Source of the DNA: Anatilimnocola floriformis
GTDB lineage: Bacteria; Planctomycetota; Planctomycetia; Pirellulales; Pirellulaceae
Direction: 5' to 3'
Assembly: GCF_024256385.1 (NCBI RefSeq)
Contig: NZ_JAMLFW010000002.1
Span: 930,001 to 994,000, forward strand
Length of the DNA: 64,000 nucleotides
Shown: positions 34,501 through 42,931 of the stretch, piece after piece
Position numbering within the stretch: the stretch's first letter is position 1
How the letters are laid out: every line of letters begins with the position of its first letter
Notes under the pieces: generated by a model
Seen by the model: the letters and a program-made list of their open reading frames with translations, nothing else
Database searches by the model: none
Told to the model about the DNA's origin: nothing
Program-made: the position numbers and the translations under genes

Positions 34501-37500
34501 GTTGCCATCGATGATCGACGCCCCACCCCGCAGATTCAGCTTCGTGGTGCCAGTGGCGCCAGCCGCCACCGTGGCCCGAATGGTGAACAGCGAGCCGACC
34601 GTGCCGAACGACAGCAGGTTCGTACCACTTCCCGACGACGCCGTCACCAGGATCGTGCCTGGCGAGGGAATCGTGTACGCCCCGCTGAAGCCAGCCCCGG
34701 CCAGAATGCTGCCGAAGCTCAAGCTCGTCGGCGCTCCCGCCGAACCAGCAAACGTCAGCTTCGAGGTGTCGTAGGTAAAGCTGAAGTCAAAGCCACCCAC
34801 CGTGATGCCCGACGGTTCTGTCACTTCCAGCATCAGCGGAATATCAACTTGAATGCCGTTGCTCGAGTTGCCATCTGCATCGACCGAGCCCGACAGGTTA
34901 TTTGGGATATACAGCTTCGGGTCAGGGCCAGGGACGCCCACCGGCGGCGTCACACCCACCGGCAACGCCGGGATATTCGGCACGGCAATGTTCAAAATCT
35001 GCCGCTGCACAAAGCCGGTATCCGCAGCCGCGAACGACATGCTGTAGTTGATGTCGGCGATGATGTACGGATCGGCATTCTGGAAGGCCGTGAACCCGCT
35101 GTTCACTCCCAAGATCGCCCGCTGAATCAAGCCGGTGTCGGCTGCTGCGTAGTTCTGATTGCCGTTCGCATCGCCGAAGAATGCCGCCACATGCACGCCA
35201 TTGTCGGCGATCGACGGCACTGGATCGAAGTTGATCGAAGCATCGACCACATCCAGGTTCGAGATGCTCAGGATATGCTTCGAACCATACGGGGCAGTCT
35301 CCGGCACCGTGGCGGTGAATTCACCCAGCACCAGAGAGCCATTCGTCGAAGCGAAGGCGCCGCCACTGCTCATCGTGACTTGCACCACGCCGGGGCTGAC
35401 AATCGTGAAGCCCGCCGAGGCGCCCAAGATGGCTGGGTTGATCACGAAGTTCGTGATCGAGAGCAACGTCGGATCGAAGTTCAACCGGAAGTCGATCCCA
35501 CCAATGTTGTTGCCGTTGCTGATCGTGATCGGAATCCCATTCGCCGCCGAAGCAGGAATCTTCACCGCCTGGCCATAACCACGGGCGAAGTCGGGCACGC
35601 TCACCGTCACCGCATTCGCCGCCGGTGTAGCTACCGTGAACGTCGAGGTGTAATCGCCAGCGGCAGTCCCTGCGAAGTTCCGCAGCGGATTCCCATCGAG
35701 ATCGACGAACCCGTTCGCCGCACTGCTGCGAAGCGTGATGGTGTAGGTATCTGGCGCCAACGTTCCTGGCGCCGCTCCAACCCCGGCTCCCGTCGTCAGC
35801 GAGCCCGTCTTGATGAACGTGAACCCGGTGTTGTTGGCATTGAACACCAGCGACCCGCGCACCGCGCCGGTATTCGCACCCACCAGCGTCACGTCCGCCG
35901 CACCCAAGCTGCCCGCCCCTACCTGATCGTAGAGGTTGATATTCGCGGCATTCACGGCCCGATTGAACGTGCCGACAAATCCGGTCGCCGTCGGCACGAT
36001 GCTGGCAATCGCCAGCGGGCCGGAGCCAATCGTTACTAGGCCGTCAACATTGGCATCGGCGCCATTCGTAGCGGCCGGAGCCAGCAGGAACAACGCAGCG
36101 CCGCTGTCGGCAACGCTCGAGTTACCTTGCAGATTGAGCACCACAGTGCCCGAGGCGGCTGCAGCAACGTTGAAGGTGATATTCGCGAGCGTCACCGTCG
36201 TGCCGCTGCCGATCGTAGCACCGGCCGAACCGGTCGCGGTGAACACCAGGTTGCCTGGCGTGCTGCCGCTGCTATCGAGAGCAAATCCAGCCAGCGGTCC
36301 GCCAGCGAGATTCACCGAGCTGAAGGTCAACTTCGACGAGTCGTAGACGATGTGAATCAAGGCTCCACCGACCGAGGCGCCATCGACTTCGGTGACTTGC
36401 AGATTCACGGGCACCACAATCGGAGCCCCGGCGTTCGCGGTGAGCGTGGTCGGAATGAAGATCCGGCCTTCGCTCCGATCGGTCACGTTGATGGTCACGG
36501 TCGCCGTGCTGCTGAGTGCCGGCGAGCCGTTGTCGGTGACTTGCACCGTGAGCGGATAGCTGGCCGTCGTTTCGAAATCGAGCGTGCCGGTAACGGTGAT
36601 CTGACCGGTGGTCGCATTGATCGTGAACGGACCACTGACTTGCGACGGCGAGCTGGAAACCAAGAAGGCGTAGCTCAGCGTCTGGCCTGCGTTGTTGTCG
36701 GTAGCAGCAACGGTTCCCACCGTCGTGCCCGCAACGGCTGATTCGGCGACCGTGAAGCTTTGAGCATTCACGGTTGGCGCGACATTCACGCCACTGTCGA
36801 GCACGAAGTTGATGTAATCGAGCGTGATCCGCGTGCTGCTGACGGTCCAGTTGGCACTGTTCGAAACCGCGGCTTGAATTTGAGCGGCAGTGCCGGAAGT
36901 GACAACATTGTTGTACTGACCGTTATTCACAGCCGAGCTAGTGCCACCGATCGCGACGGCGCTGGTTCCCAGCGTGAGTCCAGCCGGCAAGGCGCTGGTG
37001 GTCGAGCTGGTGGCGTCGGCATCAAAGGTCGAGCGCGAGAGGTTGATCGCGTAAATCGGCGTCGGAGTTGCCACCGCTCCCTGGAACGCAATCAAGCTGT
37101 CGCCGCTCGCCAAGGCAAAGGAGCTGGCGGACGTTTCGCGTGTCACCGTTCCGGGGTTGGAAGCCGGCGAGTTGACAGTGAACGTCGTGCCGTCGCCGGA
37201 AATGCTGATCTCCGTGCCGGCGAGAATGCCGCCAGCTGGCGCGGTGTAGAGCAACACGCCCTCGTTAGCGCGGAATCCACCACCTGCCAACCAACCTTGA
37301 TCGGTAAAGCGGATTTCCGTCAGCGGAGCGAGATTCACCAGCGGGACGAAGGTGAATTCATCCAGGCCAGTCGAGTCGATGCCCGTGATCACAATGTCGC
37401 CTGGAGCGAGAATCTGCAAATCGTCGCTGGTGATCGTCGCCCCCGCAGCGGCGCTCGCCAGGGTGGCACCGATCGGGTTCGACAGCGTCACGGTGAACTG

Positions 37501-40500
37501 TTCGTTCCCTTCGATCGTGAGGTCACCGTTGACACTGACCGAGATCTGCTTGCTGGTTTCATTCGCCAGGAAATTCACCGATCCGCTCGGCAGCACTCCA
37601 CCCGTGAAGTCGGTGGCGTCGGCAGCACCAGCACCAGCACCGGTGACCGCCCAGTTCACACTGGCTGTGCCGGAAACATCGCCTGCGCGAGTGATGGTGA
37701 ACGTGAACAGGGTTGGACCGCTGTTCCCTTCGAGCTGAGCAGCGATATCGGCAGCGATCGACAAACTGGTCGTGGCGATCACATTCGGGGCACCGGGAGT
37801 CAGCACCGCCCCAACGGGCAGATTGGCGCTGCCGCCGGTTTGGCTGTAGGCCGTTTCGGAGTTGGGCGTGCTTACGCCGTCGTCCACCAGATCACCATTG
37901 AACCAGGCTGATGCACTCAGAGGAGTGTTGTCGGTGCTGATGCGCGAGGCTGCGTCCGGAATGGCCGTTCCCTGAATCAGAGACACACCGCCGTAGACGA
38001 GGTCGCTCGGAAACCCTTGATTGACCCAGCCGACGGCGTCGATCACAGTCGCGCCCGCAGGGAGATCAAGGCTGCCGTCGTTGTTCGTATCTAAGTCTTG
38101 ACCGACGGTAATCGGAGTCGAGCTGTAGATGAGCAGCATCGATTGCGATTGATTGCTCAAACCTGCGCCCGAATCGAGTGCCGGATTCGTCACAACCGAA
38201 GTGCCGGCCGGAATCGTGTGACCACCGCTAGTCGCCTTGATGACCAGCAAGCCATTCGAGCCAACCGTGGCATTGTTGAGATCGGTCACAAACACGGCGT
38301 TGCCGGCGGTGTTCGCGGGATTCGCTGCCAACTGAACGACGTACCAATTGCTCAGCGTGGCGTTCGGCGTACCCTTGAGTTCGACGTACTCATAAGGAGT
38401 ATCTGTGGCGCTCGGCGGATTCACCGAAACTTCGTTGAGCAACAGATCAGCTCGTTCGTTTTCGGTGATCGTGACCACCGACGTGGCAATCGTGGCCAAC
38501 GTTGCGCCACCGGTCGGGTTCGTCAGGGCCAGGTTGATCGTCTTGTTGAGGTTCTGCACCAGGTTGTCGGTGATCGGAATCGTGAATTGCTTCGGCGCGT
38601 TGTCGCCGTCGGCCCAATTCAACGTGCCGTTGGTCGAGGTGTAGTCGGTGCCAGCCACTGCGGTGCCACCGGCAACCGTCGCGTAGTTCACCGCCACAGC
38701 GCCCGCTGCTCCACCGTTGCGATTGACCGTGATCGTCGCCGTGCCCGCGTTTTCATCGACGCTGTAAGACGAGGTGCTGAAGCCGAACGAACCGTTCACA
38801 TTGGCGGCAGTCGCCGTGAAGGTGAAGTCGTCCACGGCCAGGCCGTCGTCCGAACCCGAGACATCGACATCCACCCAGCGGATGTAAACCACGCCGTTGG
38901 CAGGAATATTCGCTGGAATCATCGTGCTGGCAAACGTGGTCTTGTTCGTGTTGCCATCAATGCCACCCACCGCGCCAGTCGTATTCGGTGAGCTGAAATC
39001 GAGCAGGTTGAAATCAGTCCAGGTTCCCGTCGTCAAACTGGTCGCGTCGAGACTGTATTGGAAATCGAGTTGGTCAGGGCGACCCGCCGCCCCGATGCGC
39101 CACTGCTCACCGGTGTAGCCGATCGAGAACGAATCCAGCGCCCCGCCGGTGGTGTTCTTGATGGCGGCTCCGAACAGAGGGATTAGGTTGCCGCTCCGCA
39201 AACCACCCAAGGCACGTTCGGGATCAGAGTTGGCGCCAAAGCTGTAGGTGTCACCGGTAGTGCTGGCGCCGTTTCCTGCGCCATAGCTGGTGTTGGCGCT
39301 GGCGCCCGATTCGCTGATCTGCCAACCGGTGGGGAGAGTGCTCGAAGAGGCAGTCGCGAGCGAGTTGAAGTCTTGCGAGTAGGTCGAGCCAGGAGTGCCG
39401 TAGCTGACAAAGTTGGTAGCTGCAGCGTTAATCGTCAGACTGGTCCCAAACGAGGTCGAGCTGCTCGCGATGAAGCCGACGTTGGGGACGAAGAACGCTT
39501 GAATGTTGCTGTAGCTGCCAACCGGAATCGAGGTCGACGACACGCTGTAAGTGCCATTCGCGCCCGTGCCACTGATGGTGGTGGTGCTGGCCAGCAGCGT
39601 GCCCGACAAACCGCCATCGCGAATTTCGATCGTGCCCGCGGGCGTAGCAGTGCCCGTCGAGGCGGTGATCGTACCAGCGAAGGTTACCGAATCGCCAAAG
39701 CCCGCCGTTGTGGGCGAGATGCTGTCGATCGTGGTCGCAGTTGCGGCCCCCACTGCATTCACAGTGAGTGTGCTGCCGAACGGCGACGAATTGCTGCTGG
39801 TGAACCCGGTTCCGGCAACGAAGTACGCCTGTACGTTGCTATAGGTGCCTGCCGGCACCGTGGTGCTGCCGATACTGAACGTGCCGTTTGTTCCCGTACC
39901 GCCGATGGTGGTGGTGCTGGCCAGCAGCGTGCCGGTCGGGCCGCCGTCGCGAATCTGAATCGTACCGGCTGGCAAGTTCGAACCGCTCGCGGCTACCACC
40001 GTGCCGGTGAATACGATCGCAGTTCCGAAGTTGGCTGTCAGCGGCGAAATCGTGCTCAAGTCAGTCGTCGTGCCGATCACTTCACCAACGAAGAAGGCGA
40101 CAGGCGGCGGCACGACCACGGCGGACGTGGTCCAGTTCGTAAAGTCCTGAGCCAAGGCGCGAATCTGCGCGGGCGTTCCCGTGACCAGCGAACCGATGTC
40201 CGGGTCGGCATTATTGAGCGATCCATTGAAAGTGGCGGTGCCGAAGCTCAAGGCGTCGGTGCCCACCGTCAAATTTGGCGGCAACGCAGTTGTATTAGTG
40301 TTGGCCGGAGCTCCAGTAACGAAATTGGCTGAGCTAACGATCGAAATCACGGTAGGAGCGGCCGCGGTACCCTGATAAGCGGCGATCGAATCGCCCGCAT
40401 TGGCCAGGGCCGGAGCAGTGCCAGTGGTCGTCAAACCCGTCGTGGAACCATCGAAGTTCGTGACGCCAGGCGTTCCCCACACAAACCGGCTGCCGGCCGG

Positions 40501-42435
40501 ATATGCCTGGGTAAAGGTGACCTTGATATTTCCTTCGGTCGTGCCAAAGCCGTTGGTCGTGCCGTTGTAGCCGCCATCCGTAAAGAACACTTCCGTTCCG
40601 GCGCCGATGTTCTTCAGCAGCACGAACGAGAACTGCTCGGTAGTGAGGTTCATGCCCGTAAAGATCAGATCACCTGCGGCCAGAGTCGACGGTCCGACTG
40701 CAGTGACGTCCAGCGTCGAAGCGAACACGCTCGAGCTGCTCGCCGAGAAACCGTTCGCAGGCACGAAGAAGGCTTGGATGTTGTTGAAGCTGCCAGCCGG
40801 CACGGTGTTTGAGCTGATGCTGAAGGTGCCGTTCGCGCCGCTGCCACCAATGGTCGTGGTGCTGGCGAGCAGTGTGCCCGTGGCGCCGCCGTTGCGAATT
40901 TCGATCGTGCCAGCCGGGAGTGTTGTGCCCGAACCGGCCACAATCGTGCCTGCGAACGTGATCGCGTCACCTTGGTTCGCGGCCAACGGGTTGATGCTGC
41001 CAAGGGTGGTCGTCGTGGTAATCGCATTGATCGCCAGCGCCGATCCGAACACCGAAGAGCTGCTGGCGAGGAAGCCAACGCTCGGCACGAAGAAGGCTTG
41101 AATGCTCGAGTAGTTACCAACCGGAACGGCCGACGAATTGATGCTGAAGGTGCCGTTCGCACCCGTGCCGCCAATGGTCGTGGTGCTGGCGAGCAGCGTG
41201 CCGCTGGCGCCGCCGTCGCGAATTTCAATCGTGCCTGCGGGAGTTGTGGAACCAGATCCAGCGACCACGGTGCCGGAGAAGGTCACCGGCGAACCAAAAG
41301 CGCCGCTGAGTGGCGTGATGCTATTGAGTGAGGTCGTCGTCGAGGCGCCAACCGCATTCACAGTCAGCGTCGAACCGAATGCGCTCGAGCTGCTGTTGTC
41401 AAAGCCACTGCCAGCGACGTAGAAGGCTTGCAGATTGCTGTAGGTCCCGGCCGGAATTGCGGACGACGAAATGCTGAACGTGCCATTCGCGCCGGTGCCG
41501 CCAATCAAATTGCTGCTGGCCAGCAGCGTGCCGTTATTGCGAATCTCAATTGTGCCGGTGGGTGTGGTGCTACCGCTGCTGGCGACCACTGTGCCGTTGA
41601 AAGTGACCGCTTGACCTTGATTCACTGTCAGCGGGGTAACTCCGGTCAACGCCGTTGTCGTTGCCGTCGTGGACGGACCTGCGTTGGTCCAGGTCAAGCT
41701 GACGTCGTCGATACCGAAGGTGTCGCGATTGCCGCTGCCCGATGAAGCCCCCAAGGCCACCACGCGTAGATGTACAGAACCGGGCAGGTTGTCGAGCGCC
41801 GAGCCCAAGGAATAAGTAGCAGTCGTTGAACCAAACGCGGCGGTATCGGTGTAGGTGCCCAGCGTCGTCCAGACAGTGCCACCGTTCGTCGAGTATTGCG
41901 CAGTCCAAGTCGTGCTGCGCGGCTGCACATTCAGCATTTGATTCGAAAAGGTCAAGCTGAAACCGGTGCGATTGGCGGTGTTTGCCAGCTCGAAATCAAA
42001 AGCGGCGCCAGGATCGCCGAGCGAGCCGGTTTGACGCAAGCCAAGCGCTCGATCCGTTTTCGCTCCCTGAGCCGCAGTCGATTCTGTTCCGGTGCTCCCA
42101 TCCGCCGATGCGAGATTCTTGAACCCGCCGGCCGTATCTGACCAGGTTCCCGCAGCCGTGCCGGCAGTTGTCACGGTGCCGAGCGCCCCTGCCGCGGCCG
42201 CTGTGCGAACCGTCCAGCCAGTGGGCAAGCCAGAACCGAGCGTATCGAACGTCTCGGTGTAGGAAGTAGCGGGCGCGGCGGGCAGGGTCAACGCAGCCAT
42301 CAGCGAGCGATCTTCCAGCCCTTCAACGTGCCCTTTGCGGAATTGATTCAGAAACTCGCGGCGGCGCTCCGCAGAAGTTTTCCGAGTTTTGCGGCGAAAC
42401 AACCGGGCCAGCGAGCTGAAAAGATTCTTGAGCAT
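28579..42435 (-). CDS. Giant surface protein 1 with Ig-like, Calx-beta, lamin-tail, cohesin/dockerin and cadherin modules, 4618 aa
   Basis: After a basic N-terminus and the sorting motif LEDRSLM, the modules run in this order (nt). An anchor-type beta domain is followed by three Ig-like repeats (about 41670-40690), a spacer domain and two more Ig-like repeats (about 40075-39425). A second anchor domain (39420-38800), Calx-beta, lamin-tail-like (LLLNEVSVNPP), Calx-beta and a cadherin (about 36780-36480) come next. Then a cohesin-like domain, a beta module, a second cohesin, a degenerate dockerin pair (about 35190-34970) and a third cohesin. Four cadherin-like units, another anchor-type domain and about 13 more cadherin-like repeats complete it. 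The start 42435 is preferred over 42444 because the paralogue has the same AAGGA at 8 nt. No C-terminal anchor or sorting tail is visible. It is presumably a calcium-dependent adhesin or matrix protein, inferred from the modules. Confidence 0.92.
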   Translation of the reverse strand: MLKNLFSSLARLFRRKTRKTSAERRREFLNQFRKGHVEGLEDRSLMAALTLPAAPATSYTETFDTLGSGLPTGWTVRTAAAAGALGTVTTAGTAAGTWSDTAGGFKNLASADGSTGTESTAAQGAKTDRALGLRQTGSLGDPGAAFDFELANTANRTGFSLTFSNQMLNVQPRSTTWTAQYSTNGGTVWTTLGTYTDTAAFGSTTATYSLGSALDNLPGSVHLRVVALGASSGSGNRDTFGIDDVSLTWTNAGPSTTATTTALTGVTPLTVNQGQAVTFNGTVVASSGSTTPTGTIEIRNNGTLLASSNLIGGTGANGTFSISSSAIPAGTYSNLQAFYVAGSGFDNSSSSAFGSTLTVNAVGASTTTSLNSITPLSGAFGSPVTFSGTVVAGSGSTTPAGTIEIRDGGASGTLLASTTTIGGTGANGTFSINSSAVPVGNYSSIQAFFVPSVGFLASSSSVFGSALAINAITTTTTLGSINPLAANQGDAITFAGTIVAGSGTTLPAGTIEIRNGGATGTLLASTTTIGGSGANGTFSISSNTVPAGSFNNIQAFFVPANGFSASSSSVFASTLDVTAVGPSTLAAGDLIFTGMNLTTEQFSFVLLKNIGAGTEVFFTDGGYNGTTNGFGTTEGNIKVTFTQAYPAGSRFVWGTPGVTNFDGSTTGLTTTGTAPALANAGDSIAAYQGTAAAPTVISIVSSANFVTGAPANTNTTALPPNLTVGTDALSFGTATFNGSLNNADPDIGSLVTGTPAQIRALAQDFTNWTTSAVVVPPPVAFFVGEVIGTTTDLSTISPLTANFGTAIVFTGTVVAASGSNLPAGTIQIRDGGPTGTLLASTTTIGGTGTNGTFSIGSTTVPAGTYSNVQAYFVAGTGFTSSNSSPFGSTLTVNAVGAATATTIDSISPTTAGFGDSVTFAGTITASTGTATPAGTIEIRDGGLSGTLLASTTTISGTGANGTYSVSSTSIPVGSYSNIQAFFVPNVGFIASSSTSFGTSLTINAAATNFVSYGTPGSTYSQDFNSLATASSSTLPTGWQISESGASANTSYGAGNGASTTGDTYSFGANSDPERALGGLRSGNLIPLFGAAIKNTTGGALDSFSIGYTGEQWRIGAAGRPDQLDFQYSLDATSLTTGTWTDFNLLDFSSPNTTGAVGGIDGNTNKTTFASTMIPANIPANGVVYIRWVDVDVSGSDDGLAVDDFTFTATAANVNGSFGFSTSSYSVDENAGTATITVNRNGGAAGAVAVNYATVAGGTAVAGTDYTSTNGTLNWADGDNAPKQFTIPITDNLVQNLNKTINLALTNPTGGATLATIATSVVTITENERADLLLNEVSVNPPSATDTPYEYVELKGTPNATLSNWYVVQLAANPANTAGNAVFVTDLNNATVGSNGLLVIKATSGGHTIPAGTSVVTNPALDSGAGLSNQSQSMLLIYSSTPITVGQDLDTNNDGSLDLPAGATVIDAVGWVNQGFPSDLVYGGVSLIQGTAIPDAASRISTDNTPLSASAWFNGDLVDDGVSTPNSETAYSQTGGSANLPVGAVLTPGAPNVIATTSLSIAADIAAQLEGNSGPTLFTFTITRAGDVSGTASVNWAVTGAGAGAADATDFTGGVLPSGSVNFLANETSKQISVSVNGDLTIEGNEQFTVTLSNPIGATLASAAAGATITSDDLQILAPGDIVITGIDSTGLDEFTFVPLVNLAPLTEIRFTDQGWLAGGGFRANEGVLLYTAPAGGILAGTEISISGDGTTFTVNSPASNPGTVTRETSASSFALASGDSLIAFQGAVATPTPIYAINLSRSTFDADATSSTTSALPAGLTLGTSAVAIGGTSSAVNNGQYNNVVTSGTAAQIQAAVSNSANWTVSSTRITLDYINFVLDSGVNVAPTVNAQSFTVAESAVAGTTVGTVAATDNNAGQTLSYAFLVSSSPSQVSGPFTINATTGQITVTGTLDFETTASYPLTVQVTDNGSPALSSTATVTINVTDRSEGRIFIPTTLTANAGAPIVVPVNLQVTEVDGASVGGALIHIVYDSSKLTFSSVNLAGGPLAGFALDSSGSTPGNLVFTATGSAGATIGSGTTVTLANITFNVAAAASGTVVLNLQGNSSVADSGAALFLLAPAATNGADANVDGLVTIGSGPLAIASIVPTATGFVGTFNRAVNAANINLYDQVGAGSLGAADVTLVGANTGAVRGSLVFNANNTGFTFIKTGSLTTGAGVGAAPGTLAPDTYTITLRSSAANGFVDLDGNPLRNFAGTAAGDYTSTFTVATPAANAVTVSVPDFARGYGQAVKIPASAANGIPITISNGNNIGGIDFRLNFDPTLLSITNFVINPAILGASAGFTIVSPGVVQVTMSSGGAFASTNGSLVLGEFTATVPETAPYGSKHILSISNLDVVDASINFDPVPSIADNGVHVAAFFGDANGNQNYAAADTGLIQRAILGVNSGFTAFQNADPYIIADINYSMSFAAADTGFVQRQILNIAVPNIPALPVGVTPPVGVPGPDPKLYIPNNLSGSVDADGNSSNGIQVDIPLMLEVTEPSGITVGGFDFSFTYDTSKLTFAGSAGAPTSLSFGSILAGAGFSGAYTIPSPGTILVTASSGSGTNLLSFGTVGSLFTIRATVAAGATGTTKLNLRGGASIIDGNFEDLTLIPAPTNADTDSVDGAVILSAPVNNPPVFVGSPYTFSLPENSATGVAVGNVSANDADAGTTLVYSLSGAGSNNFAINPNTGAITVAAGATLNFEGIASFALTASVSDGTATVNAPVTINLTNVNEGPTLAPQTFSVAENSVNTTVVGTVVANDVDAGDTKSFAITAGNASGAFAINQSTGAITVANSSLLNFETTPSFTLTVSVTDGGSLSASNTITINLTNVVEPTTFANQTFSLPENTANGITVGTATAVPDTGVTITGYAITAGNGTGVGAFSINSSGVIQVNDGSQLNFEVTPTFTLTVTATDSTSAVTTSTVTVNLTNVNEQPIQTLNRTITINPGQVIQLGSALLSFADPENATLTYTITSAPTRGTLTKNGAAITSFTSTDLNASSSLGNAIRYTGTTGTAGQTDSFTVTVSDGANTITGVVVNINIVAPVGPASFTGVYTQNFDNLLPTPVPADRLTLPTAMVLPAGWSVIEYGGTFGTVGGNAEQSIQIDSGTSTTGDTFLYGNPGSNERSLGAFSSGSLQAYLGLAIVNNSGAPLSNFTLSFVGEQWKDGVHASAVNKLTFDYSTTATSLGATTGFTSVTALDFTAPVAAAVTGADVVLDGNLAANRTAVSATVTGVSWAPGATLFLRWKDLNDAGNDDMLAIDNVTLSTNTSPTIANQAFSLAENSANGAAAGTVVASDADVGQTLSYAITGGNASGAFAINASTGAITVADSSQLNFETTPSFPLTVTVTDDGASPVSSSATVTINLTNVDEAPTFGAASYSLSVAENSTTGAAVGAVSATDPDAGASLTYSLSGTGSSNFVINPSTGAITVASGAVLNFEGTNTFSLTASVTDGTHPVSVPVTISLTNVNEAPTIGAQSFSVSEQAAIGATVGTVLASDVDAADTKTFAITGGNTGNAFAISASGVITVAAELDFNTTPVYTLTVSVTDGGNLSASNTVTINVTNVNSAPTIAPQTFSVPENSANGTTIGSVLASDVDAGDLLAFAITGGNASGAFAISPAGVLSVANGSLLNFEGTPSYSLTVSVTDNGSPVGSSSATITINLTNVNEAPTLAPQAFSVAENSANGATVGTVVANDVDAGDTKSFAITAGNSSGAFAINASTGVITVANGSLLNFEGTSSYPLTVSVTDSGSLSASNTVTVNLTNVNEAPTIAPQTFSVAENSANGAAVGTVVANDVDASDSKSFAITAGNSSGAFAINASTGAITVANGSLLNFEGTPSYSLTVSVTDGGSLSVSATITINLTNVNEAPAITSGNAFSVAENTTAVTTVTGLDPDAIATLAYSIVGGLDAGKFTIDHDLGLLSFLSAPNFENPGDIGGNNVYDLIVRVSDGSLSGDKAIAVTVTNVNEAPTIANQSFSVLDTVATGFTVGTVVANDVDAGDTKTFAITGGNTGNAFAISPSGVITVANTLNSAVTPSYSLTVSVTDAGNLSSSATVTITVNHLNSNPTNISLSNATIAENAGVNGVVGLLSTTDPDLPSDTHTYTLMTTGTGSTDFASFNISGNQLRANGNLDFETKPSYSIRVKSTDQGGASVEKVFTIFVTDVPETGNQAPTNILLSGSTVAPGALNGIPVGFLTTSDSNAGDSFNYSLGGANASKFMIAGTVLRLASDVTDPVGTVYNITVTSTDQGGLSTTKAFAITVSGAPNAAPTFINLSSFTIAENNLVGALVGSLSTTDPNPGNTFTYTLVSGTGSTDNGSFSIASGSNELRANASFDFEAKTSYQIRVRSTDQGGLSTERALTIYIANVVETGNQAPTNIALSGLTVPPAAAGGTNVGTLTTTDPNSGNTFTYTLGGTDAAKFVVSNGVLQVAPAAVIGPVGTTYSVSITSTDQGNLSFTKTFTIAVANPLNVAPNGLTLSNATIAENAGSNALIGTFTSSDLNANDTHTYSLVSGLGGDDNALFTIVNNQLFAVNSFDYEMKTSYKIRVRTTDQGGLFYDKAITVFIANVVGA
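30690..31620 (-). repeat. Near-identical tandem cadherin units in giant protein 1
   Basis: Adjacent units repeat with a period of 300 to 306 bp (the same coding block starts at 30794, 31094 and 31400). Units share long identical stretches coding for PTIAPQTFSVAENSANGA-like and VVANDVDAGDTKSFAITAGN-like segments. The similarity is much higher than among the outer cadherin units, suggesting recent duplication or gene conversion. Confidence 0.85.
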
Positions 42436-42931
42436 CGACGACATCCTTCGTGGAGTAAATGAAATGCGGTGAATAGACCTGGGGCAAAACCGGCGCGCAG
42501 GCCGGCCATTTCGGCCACCGGCGCGCAGCTTCGCCGCGGAGGATGGCCATTCGTTTTGCTAATGGGCCTGGCGGGGTGAGGAAGCCAGGATGGGATGGAG
42601 CAGGCAATTCAGAGACGAGGCGAAGTTCCATGAACTCGCGCGCTCTGCCCGCCTAGCGCTTTGCGCTTGGCAGGAATTTCATTCGCGACAGCTGTCGCGG
42701 CTTCTTGGCGAAACTGGGTCAGAATCTAGGCAGCGACTGTTTGGATTTCGTGAATCGATCGCAAATCTACGGTTTTTTGAGCAATATCTATGACGCAAAT
42801 TATTTCGTACTCTTCACTACTTGCGCGATATTCACTCACGTACCGAGGCGTAGTTTCTGATGCACGTTTGATGAAGACGTACATCTCTCCAGATGCGCGG
42901 AGTAGTTTTGTCCAGCCAGTCGGGTGGCTGA
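42436..42931 (-). other. Leader region ahead of giant gene 1
   Basis: No gene is seen in these 496 nt. AAGGA (42444-42448) sits 8 nt before the start 42435. Further upstream are an 11-nt direct repeat CCGGCGCGCAG (42490-42500 and 42518-42528) around the palindrome GGCCGGCC (42500-42507), and then an AT-richer part up to the lipoprotein stop. This is enough room for a separate promoter for the giant gene; no specific promoter can be assigned. Confidence 0.5.

Noticed and set aside
33451-36039. Long antisense reading frame (862 codons) across giant gene 1, with many others over 28600-42100
   Set aside because: They mirror the repeats of the sense gene, are Arg/His/Asp-rich in the manner of frame shadows of GC-rich coding sequence, and have no domain features.
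28579-42435. Possibility that the giants form inversion arms driving phase variation of the tad segment
   Set aside because: The paralogues are inverted, but their N-terminal parts have diverged (roughly two thirds identity in the first 50 residues), and no invertase gene or crossover site is seen; kept only as background to the twin-adhesin finding.
42490-42528. 11-nt direct repeats CCGGCGCGCAG as an attachment or integration site
   Set aside because: There is no integrase and no mobile-gene content between or around them; the repeat is simple GC-rich sequence.
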